From: Clostridia bacterium
GTDB taxonomy: Bacteria > Bacillota > Sulfobacillia > SLMV01
Length of the DNA stretch: 11,459 nucleotides
Assembly: GCA_003554565.1 (NCBI GenBank)
Contig: PWGR01000074.1
Location: forward strand, 1-11,459
Reading direction: 5' to 3'
Position 1 is the stretch's first letter. Each line of letters starts with the position of its first letter. This document shows positions 1 through 5,642 of this stretch, one piece after another. The position numbers and the translations under genes are program-made. Under the pieces are notes generated by a model. That model was given only the letters and a program-made list of their open reading frames with translations, ran no database searches and had not been told where the DNA came from.

Positions 1-16
1 CGGGATCATCATACAG

Positions 17-358
17 CTACAGCTGCGCGTCGTAACTCTCCAGGTGCTCAGAAAGCCGGTCCACCAGGGTCCGGGCGCACGCCGCCGGATCCTCGTCGAG
101 TCCTTTCAGCAGCGGGTTCTCCGCCCGTTCCGTCCGATACACTACCATACGTGCGGTGTCGGGGACAAAATTGTCTCCTGAATCCTCGACAGGCGCAAGC
201 CCTTCACCTGCCACTGATTTTTCCTCCAGATCAGTGGCCGGACGCACCTCGACGGCATAGTCCCCGAGCCCAGCCTCCGCGAGGACCTGATCCCCGATCT
301 CTTTCAGCTCTTCGAATAATTCTTCGCCAGCAAGGTTATGATGAATCACGAACGGCAT
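17..358 (-). CDS. Small acidic hypothetical protein (113 aa)
   Basis: I do not recognise this protein. It starts at an ATG preceded by a purine-rich GGGAG ribosome binding site about 7 bases upstream, and ends in TAG at 17-19. The 113 residues are rich in Glu and Asp, with no signal peptide, membrane segment or Cys pair, so it is probably a soluble cytoplasmic protein. Residues 10-35 (EELFEELKEIGDQVLAEAGL) and 85-113 look amphipathic and helical; the middle (about 40-75) looks more extended. The gene is divergent from the glycosyltransferase at 628, with a 269-bp gap. On the minus strand a TAGAAT hexamer at 423-428 could be a -10 box, but I see no convincing -35. The ribosome binding site, protein-like composition and lack of a better competing frame support a real gene. 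No function is assigned. Confidence 0.72.
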   Translation of the reverse strand: MPFVIHHNLAGEELFEELKEIGDQVLAEAGLGDYAVEVRPATDLEEKSVAGEGLAPVEDSGDNFVPDTARMVVYRTERAENPLLKGLDEDPAACARTLVDRLSEHLESYDAQL

Positions 359-496
359 GTCCCCATCTCCCTTCGGCCTATCATCCCGCGTGAACTGGGA
401 TTAAGGTGGGTTGTGATTCTGTATTCTATCCTAACATGCGAAAACCTGCCGGACGGCGCTAAAACCCTGGGTTGCCTCCAGATGGCATATTCGTGC

Positions 497-514
497 GCGG
501 GAGAAGTCTCCCGC
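497..514. repeat. Perfect 8-bp inverted repeat in divergent intergenic region
   Basis: GCGGGAGA is followed by AG and then TCTCCCGC, an 8-bp perfect dyad with a 2-base centre (or a 7-bp stem with an AAGT loop). It sits between the divergent genes at 358 and 628, 113 bp before the glycosyltransferase start. It has no T-run on either side, so an intrinsic terminator is unlikely; an operator or leader hairpin is possible. The rest of 359-627 shows only weak promoter-like hexamers, such as TATATT at 573-578 without a good -35. Confidence 0.45.
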
Positions 515-627
515 CTGTAAAGCCCGTGAACGCCTCCGACATACAGGAATGAGATGCCCGGACAACGAATCCTATATTGGCCTGGTAGTCTGAGCACCGT
601 AAGAAATGTCCTTGGACGGAGAATATC

Positions 628-2343
628 ATGAACATAATTGTGGTACACGGCTATCTGCTTGCCGGAACTGGAAGCAATCAATATGTTGCCAGCCTCTGCC
701 ATGCCCTGGGTCGACAGGGCCACAGCGTCCATCTGTTCTGTCAAGAACCCGACCCGGCTGGGTTCGACTTCGTTGCACTATTTGAGAAATTCGACAGTGA
801 CAATAAACGATGGGAGACAGTATTCCACCGGCAAACCGCCCTTTCTGGGCAGGTTGCAGTGGTGCGCCCGCATCTCGCCGGAGTACTGCCGGTTTACGTG
901 TATGACGAGTACGAACACCTGATCGCCCGTCGTATTACAGAGATGTCCATATCGGATCTGGAGCAGTATGTGCAAAGAAACGCAAAGGCCCTGGCGGCCT
1001 ATCTCAGCAAAGTTTCTGTCGATCTCGTCATCAGCAACCACCTGATCATGCAGCCCATATATGCTCGCCGGGCTATCCAGCACTGCGGAGCTGCCGCACG
1101 GGGCATAAGGCACCTCACGGTGATCCACGGAAGTGCGCTGAACTACGCAGTTCGTCACAGCAATCTCCTCCGGCAATACGCTCTATCCACACTGAAGGCT
1201 GCCGACGAGTTTGTGCTGGTCAGTTCACACAGTCGAGCAGAGTTTCTGGAATACTTCCAGGACGTCCCCGGCCTCCCGGAGAGGTGTCGGGTGGTTCCCC
1301 CGGGAGTTGACACAGATGGATTCCGGCCGCTCGGACCCGATACCGCAAAAGATGACCGGATTGCGGTGCTGCGGCGCAAGCTACCCCGAGACCTGCCGGA
1401 TTTCGAGCATAGCTCCCGGGATCTGAATGTCAGGAGAAGGTACCAACGGCAGATGGTCGCCTCCCTCGAGGAAGAAGAGCTCAAACCCGACCGCTTTCGG
1501 GAACTGGCGGAACGAACGAGAGGCAGATTCAGCAACTGGCTCACAGACAGAGATGCCGCCGAACAGCTGGATGCGATCAAATGGAAGGGCGAAAACATCG
1601 TACTGTACTTCGGCAAGTACTTGTGGGGAAAAGGAGTGCAGCTGTTGATTGCCTCGGCCCCGCTCATCCTACGCCTGCGCCCGCACACACGCTTTGTGCT
1701 GGTGGGGTTCGGCAGTTCGCGGGAGATTCTGGAATCCATGGTTTGCTGTCTGGACCAAAATCGACGGCGGGCCTATCGCCGGCTGATAGAAAATGCACAG
1801 GTCATCGACCCGGACGGAGGCGGCCCGGCTGGCGCACCATTCGAGGGCCTGCTGCAGGAAATGGAAACTCCTAATTTCTGCCGGGAGTACTTCATGGCAG
1901 CCCACAGCACACTGTCTGATCGTACCGTCTTCACTGGAATAATGAACCACGAGCAGCTGCAGCTGCTCGTGCCCTGCGCCGATGTAGTTGTGGCTCCATC
2001 AATCAATTCCGAGGCATTCGGCCTGGTAGCCGTTGAGGCCCTGGCCAGCGGAGTGATACCAGTGCTCACCAGGCACTCTGGATTTCATGACACCATATCC
2101 CTTTACTCACATGAGTTTGCCGATCTTGACCCGGACAACAGGATCAATTCTCTCTGCTATAACCGGGACCTGATATTCAATCTGGCAGACAACATCCTTG
2201 CCCTGCTGCACATCTACGAAGGGCTGACACCGGAGGACCGCACGGAAATCCGCCGCCGCGCCCATCGTCTGGCCGCATATCGTTTTTCCTGGGATGAGGT
2301 AGCGCAGCGACTCGCCTGTCCGGCTGGCCCGTCAGCGAAATGA
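628..2343 (+). CDS. GT4-type (GT-B fold) glycosyltransferase with large central insert
   Basis: Predicted cytosolic retaining glycosyltransferase that moves a sugar from a nucleotide-sugar donor to an unknown acceptor. The N-terminal Rossmann half shows a glycine-rich loop (residues 8-20, HGYLLAGTGSNQY) and the HALGRQGHSVHLFCQ segment typical of GT4 enzymes. The linker PPGVDTDGFRPL lies near residues 223-234. The donor-binding half begins near residue 325 with YFGKYLWGKGVQLL and RFVLVGFG, and carries the EX7E motif as E462 and E470 in SEAFGLVAVEALASG. At 571 aa it is longer than the usual 350-420 aa. The excess is a charged, probably helical insert at about 235-320 and another around 365-430. 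The start is an ATG with ACGGAG upstream at good spacing. No other cell-wall or polysaccharide gene lies beside it, so the acceptor cannot be guessed. It converges with the membrane protein gene ending at 2487. Confidence 0.9.
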   Translation: MNIIVVHGYLLAGTGSNQYVASLCHALGRQGHSVHLFCQEPDPAGFDFVALFEKFDSDNKRWETVFHRQTALSGQVAVVRPHLAGVLPVYVYDEYEHLIARRITEMSISDLEQYVQRNAKALAAYLSKVSVDLVISNHLIMQPIYARRAIQHCGAAARGIRHLTVIHGSALNYAVRHSNLLRQYALSTLKAADEFVLVSSHSRAEFLEYFQDVPGLPERCRVVPPGVDTDGFRPLGPDTAKDDRIAVLRRKLPRDLPDFEHSSRDLNVRRRYQRQMVASLEEEELKPDRFRELAERTRGRFSNWLTDRDAAEQLDAIKWKGENIVLYFGKYLWGKGVQLLIASAPLILRLRPHTRFVLVGFGSSREILESMVCCLDQNRRRAYRRLIENAQVIDPDGGGPAGAPFEGLLQEMETPNFCREYFMAAHSTLSDRTVFTGIMNHEQLQLLVPCADVVVAPSINSEAFGLVAVEALASGVIPVLTRHSGFHDTISLYSHEFADLDPDNRINSLCYNRDLIFNLADNILALLHIYEGLTPEDRTEIRRRAHRLAAYRFSWDEVAQRLACPAGPSAK

Positions 2344-2486
2344 CCTGCAAGGCATCAAGGTGCATCTGAGATATCCGGTGCAACCTGGCAGCGGTCTCGG
2401 CACGCCCCGACGGGACGGGAGTATTGAAGGGTGGCGGGGAAGGCTCTTCTGTATAGATGAACATTTTCTCCCGCTGACCGGCCCCA

Positions 2487-3122
2487 TCATGGTATCCAGT
2501 CAATACGAAAATACTCATCCAGCAGGTTCAGCAAAGGCATCGATACCATCGCTGCCAATAGACTGCCCCAGAGAAAAGCGCCGCTGTCGTACAGTTCCCC
2601 TGCATTTGCGCGAAAAATCCGAAAGATATAGTACAGGCAGACCGCGGATATCACCAGTGAGATAACCGACGGTACGTATTTCAGTGCAGCCACCCCGTAC
2701 ATCTCATACCACAAGATTCCATGACCTATCTCATCCTCCATGACAAAGGAGCCCCTGAACAGCCAGGACAAATAAGACATCGACATGGGTATAAAGCGCA
2801 GCAATGCGTTGGACAATGCCAGAGATCCGAAGATCCAGAGAGCAACCTCGCTCTGCACCCGTACAAAAAGAACGGTAAACAAAACCGCCGCAGTCAGCGT
2901 GACGGCGGGCCCCATGTCCCATGGGTTGGCATAGCCGGCCATCTCGTCTCGAAAGCCTGGATCGCTCGGCCTCTTGCCAGCGTCGCCGACGCGGTTGAAG
3001 CCGGTGCTGACTGGATGTCCGCTCAGATAGGCACTCACCCCATGTGCCACCTCGTGGATGAACGTAGAGAGTACGATGGCTGTCAACAGCACTGACGCCC
3101 AGATCACCAGTTTACTCTGCAT
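2487..3122 (-). CDS. Membrane protein with HEVAH zinc-metallopeptidase motif (M50-like)
   Basis: A 211-residue polytopic membrane protein. I start it at ATG 3122 because GGGGGAGGAG stands just upstream; an in-frame ATG at 3167 would add 15 residues but lacks a comparable site. The first membrane segment (about 5-27) ends in the motif H23-E24-V-A-H27, a classic HEXXH zinc site placed in a helix as in site-2-protease-like M50 families. Further hydrophobic segments lie near 67-82, 85-103, 138-158 and 172-190. A conserved-looking VMEDEIGHG stretch near 127-135, before the fourth hydrophobic segment, could supply the acidic third zinc ligand; this is inference. The usual NPDG/LDG motif of M50 is not seen. 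It could be an intramembrane protease or a degenerate relative. A good promoter with an overlapping dyad lies upstream (3342-3370), leaving an untranslated leader of about 210 bases. Confidence 0.8.
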   Translation of the reverse strand: MQSKLVIWASVLLTAIVLSTFIHEVAHGVSAYLSGHPVSTGFNRVGDAGKRPSDPGFRDEMAGYANPWDMGPAVTLTAAVLFTVLFVRVQSEVALWIFGSLALSNALLRFIPMSMSYLSWLFRGSFVMEDEIGHGILWYEMYGVAALKYVPSVISLVISAVCLYYIFRIFRANAGELYDSGAFLWGSLLAAMVSMPLLNLLDEYFRIDWIP

Positions 3123-3336
3123 ATCTCCTCCCCCTCGAATCAACAAGATTGGCTCAAACAGATGCACAACTCCATGCCCATGCAGTTGTAGGAATGTATC
3201 TCGACAGTAAACCTGGATTGATGACCTCAGTGACTCCCTGCATTTGTAAGATGCACGTCAACGAAATCGCTTCGAGGCCAGCACTCAAACAATCTTCTCT
3301 GGGCAGACTTTCCTCGTCGGTAAGATACACCAACAC

Positions 3337-3358
3337 CTGTCATTATTCAGTATGACAG
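3337..3358. promoter_or_regulatory. Operator-like dyad over the -10 of the HEVAH gene promoter
   Basis: CTGTCAT, 8 bases, then ATGACAG: a perfect 7-bp inverted repeat spanning 22 bp. It covers the -10 box and the downstream half of the spacer of the minus-strand promoter, the classic position for a repressor site. The arm centres are 15 bp apart. I cannot assign it to a known regulator family. Confidence 0.5.
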
Positions 3359-3370
3359 CTGTAGGGTCAA
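3342..3370 (-). promoter_or_regulatory. Sigma-70-type promoter for the HEVAH membrane protein
   Basis: On the minus strand TTGACC (3370-3365) is followed by exactly 17 bases and AATAAT (3347-3342). Each hexamer matches 5 of 6 consensus bases. Transcription would start near 3335 and run towards the gene at 3122, giving a leader of about 210 bases. Confidence 0.62.
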
Positions 3371-3644
3371 CTGTAGTGTAGGGGAAAATGAGGACTCCTG
3401 CCCTCTTCCGCCGGGGCACAAACGTACTCCGCACCGCACAGATCCGTCGGTCATATTGACTGCATCTGCAAGAACCAATCTCGGGGCAACTGCAAAGAAA
3501 GCAAAAGTGATCCAACTCAGGGTCGACCGGCGCGTCGGCGCGACTGCGTAAGAAAAGATGCCTCATTACCCCTCCATCGTCGATACGGTACAGCCAACCA
3601 CAACTGACAGGACTGTACCGGTTAACGTAGAAGCCCACAGAATT

Positions 3645-3653
3645 GGGGAGGAG
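3645..3653 (+). promoter_or_regulatory. Strong ribosome binding site that decides a TTG start
   Basis: GGGGAGGAG at 3645-3653 is followed by 6 bases and an in-frame TTG at 3660. The upstream in-frame ATG at 3558 is preceded only by AAGAAAAG. The strength and exact spacing of this site argue that translation of the transporter begins at TTG. Confidence 0.72.
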
Positions 3654-3659
3654 TCGTCC

Positions 3660-5039
3660 TTGGATCTTTTCCCGCTGTACAGCCCGATTTGGCGCAAAGC
3701 ACTGGCGCTTGCGTGGCCCATGATGCTGAGCCACATCTTCTCCACCGCCATGCGCACCACCGACATGCTTTTGATGGGGGGATTCGGTGCAGCTGCTGTG
3801 ACTGCAGTGGGCCTGGGTGACGTATGGGACCGTGTGGTACTGCAGATAGGGCTTGGCCTCGGTACCGGCAGCATCGCCCTCATCTCGCAGGAGACCGGAG
3901 TGGAACAGGATGATTCAGACAACCGCGTCGGTATGATAATGAGCCAGGTTCTGGCAACAGGTTTTCTGACCGGCGTTCCCTTCATTCTGGTCGGCAATCT
4001 CATCCCTGAGCTGTTGATCGGAATTCTGGGGGCGACTCAGGAGGTCGTCCTTCTGGCCGCGCAGTACCTGCAGATAATATTTTCCGCCGCGCCTTTTCGC
4101 ATAGTAAATCTCATATCAGCAAAAGCAATTCAGGGAACCGGTGATACCAGGACCCCCATGATTGTCGGCATCACCGGCAATGCTGCAAACATCGGGCTAT
4201 CCATCGCCCTCGTCTGGGGAGTCGGGCCGCTTCCGGCCCTGGGTGTTCCCGGGGTCGCCTGGGGTACAGCGCTGGCCAACTTTTTGATTACCCTGTTCTA
4301 CCTCGGCATATTCCTGACTCCCAGGTTGGATTTCCGCCTGGGAATCCCGGCGGGAGGATGGAACCCGATCATCACGGCTCAGCTACTGCAAGTAAGCGTC
4401 CCGCGCATAATGCAGGGCGGCTATCAGACTTTGATCTCCTTTCCCTTCAATGCACTGCTTCTTCTGTTCGGCACAGAGGTAGCAGCCGCATTTCACATCA
4501 GCCGTCGCATCCAGCAGCAGCTCATGGCCCCGCTGCAGCGCGCTTACGGTACCGTGACGACAATTCTCGCAGGACAGAATCTGGGCAGGGGGGCACACGA
4601 GGAGAGCCGTCGAACCGGCAATGCCATGCTGTGGCTGTCTGCTCTGACAGTGGGCACTCTGGGTCTGGCACTGTCACTGCTGGCCCCGCGGGTAGTTGGG
4701 GCCTTTGCCGAAGATCAGACCACGATCACCTACAGCATCGGCTTTTTGCGTGCTCTCAGCCTGGGCGCACCTGTTCTGGCCACCTTCATGATTCTTTCTG
4801 GACTCCTGACGGCGGCAGGTGACACACGAACACCGTTTTACGCATCGGTGGGCAGCCAGACCCTTCTCATGCTTTGCCTGAGCTATGCACTGAGCGTGAT
4901 CTTTGGTCTTGGAGTCACGGGGATCATAATCGGCCTCGTGGCTGACTACGCGGGAAGGAGCATCCCGGTTGCCGCCCGCTTCGCATCGGGGGTGTGGATG
5001 AAGGAGGCCAGAGCGATGATCAGAGATAGGAGAAGCTAA
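3660..5039 (+). CDS. MATE-family multidrug/cation efflux transporter
   Basis: A 459-residue polytopic inner-membrane transporter of the MATE family, which exports cationic organic compounds by Na+ or H+ antiport. The two-fold MatE repeat is visible. The first half opens with WRKALALAWPMMLSHIFSTAMRTTDMLLMGGFG (residues about 10-42), then the family-like QGTGDTRTPMIVGITGNAANIGLSIALVWG (about 158-187). The second half holds VPRIMQGGYQTLISFPFN and then LLTAAGDTRTPFYASVG, the equivalent of the first QGTGDTRTP. About twelve hydrophobic segments fit the usual length of 440-460 aa. Starting at ATG 3558 would add a hydrophilic 34-residue tail not needed by the fold, so the TTG with its strong ribosome binding site is preferred. 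The substrate and coupling ion cannot be read from sequence. The small membrane protein gene at 5150 follows 110 bp downstream. Confidence 0.93.
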   Translation: MDLFPLYSPIWRKALALAWPMMLSHIFSTAMRTTDMLLMGGFGAAAVTAVGLGDVWDRVVLQIGLGLGTGSIALISQETGVEQDDSDNRVGMIMSQVLATGFLTGVPFILVGNLIPELLIGILGATQEVVLLAAQYLQIIFSAAPFRIVNLISAKAIQGTGDTRTPMIVGITGNAANIGLSIALVWGVGPLPALGVPGVAWGTALANFLITLFYLGIFLTPRLDFRLGIPAGGWNPIITAQLLQVSVPRIMQGGYQTLISFPFNALLLLFGTEVAAAFHISRRIQQQLMAPLQRAYGTVTTILAGQNLGRGAHEESRRTGNAMLWLSALTVGTLGLALSLLAPRVVGAFAEDQTTITYSIGFLRALSLGAPVLATFMILSGLLTAAGDTRTPFYASVGSQTLLMLCLSYALSVIFGLGVTGIIIGLVADYAGRSIPVAARFASGVWMKEARAMIRDRRS

Positions 5040-5149
5040 GAAATGGGGGACTGGACCAAACAGGGGTCAGAAACACTTGCCCGCGCCCGGGTGAGGCAAA
5101 CATATCCGGGCCGAGTTTCGGCACAAATTGCGGTAGGGGGGCTGACGAG

Positions 5150-5404
5150 ATGGAGACCTGGATCACGCTGCTTCTTCTGGTGGGGGCAGGCGGCGTTGTC
5201 GCCCTTATCCTGCACCTGCGAAGAGGTCGATGGCAGGCAGCACTTCTCCGGCGAAAGCACAAAAATAAGCTGAACATGCCAGAAGAACTGGCCGAATCGG
5301 TCATTGAAGACAACTTAGCACGGCTGCGAGAACAGTACCCGGGCCGTCCCGAGGAGTGGTACCTGGATAAGATGCTTTACGAATTGGATCGTGACCGCAG
5401 GTAG
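5150..5404 (+). CDS. Small single-pass membrane protein, unknown function (84 aa)
   Basis: I do not recognise this protein. Residues 4-22 (TWITLLLLVGAGGVVALIL) form one clear membrane segment with almost nothing before it. A basic stretch follows (RRGRWQAALLRRKHKNK, about 24-40), suggesting N-out, C-in topology. The rest (43-84) is a soluble helical tail with alternating acidic and basic residues, including REQYPGRPEEWYLDKMLYELDRDRR; the YPGRPEEWYLDKML part looks like a constrained motif rather than random sequence. The ATG is preceded by GGGGGG about 9 bases upstream, an adequate ribosome binding site. It lies 110 bp after the MATE gene on the same strand and could be cotranscribed, perhaps as an accessory; that link is inference. 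It converges with the phosphodiester glycosidase gene, 238 bp away; I see no convincing T-run terminator between them. Confidence 0.68.
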   Translation: METWITLLLLVGAGGVVALILHLRRGRWQAALLRRKHKNKLNMPEELAESVIEDNLARLREQYPGRPEEWYLDKMLYELDRDRR

Positions 5405-5642
5405 CTGAGCCGCCCGCTCATGCCCCCGTGTCTGCGGGACCTACATGATATTGTGGCCAGTCAATCTGTCTGGACTGAAATCTGCACTGCACAGAGCATG
5501 TGCCGTATCATGGCCGAGTCATAATTCGCAGCAGCTGGCGCCAGTGTTGCCATGGCCCGCCGAAGAAGCTCGGGACCGGACTATACCTGGCTTCTCTTAC
5601 CTATATACACTGCAAAGAAGACATCCGCCGTTCTGACGAGAC

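Larger units (their letters stand above)
3123..3659. other. 537-bp divergent intergenic region
   Basis: This lies between the minus-strand HEVAH membrane protein and the plus-strand MATE gene, using the revised starts of both. It contains a minus-strand promoter with an overlapping dyad (3337-3370), the untranslated leader of the minus gene (about 3122-3335), and the ribosome binding site for the TTG start of the MATE gene. A weak plus-strand promoter candidate is CTGACA at 3604-3609 and TAGAAG at 3628-3633, 18 bp apart, which would give a very short leader. Short open frames here (3149-3355 plus, 3154-3336 minus) have no good ribosome binding site or recognisable product. I see nothing else in 3371-3600. 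Confidence 0.6.

Noticed and set aside
600..611. TAAGAAATGTCC shared with 8331-8343
   Set aside because: A 12-base match is expected by chance in a window of this size, and the copies lie in different orientations relative to their genes.
2457..2464. ATGAACAT half-site resembling the DUF134 palindrome
   Set aside because: Only one arm is present, and it lies between convergent gene ends where an operator makes little sense.
3558..3659. N-terminal extension of the MATE transporter from ATG 3558
   Set aside because: It has no convincing ribosome binding site, and a very strong one precedes the in-frame TTG at 3660.
3285..3734. 149-aa minus-strand open frame upstream of and overlapping the MATE gene
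   Set aside because: It overlaps the transporter start region, has no ribosome binding site, and its Cys/Arg-rich product matches nothing I know.
5043..5273. 76-aa plus-strand open frame just after the MATE stop
   Set aside because: It overlaps the better-supported 84-aa membrane protein in another frame, and its Trp/Cys-rich composition is typical of an out-of-frame shadow.
5404..5442. Possible terminator hairpin after the 84-aa gene (CCCGC...GCGGG)
   Set aside because: The stem is only 4-5 bp with a long loop and no T-run.
5459..5471. CAGTCAATCTGTC shared with about 10259-10271
   Set aside because: A single 13-base match in two unrelated gaps is close to chance expectation, with no structure around it.
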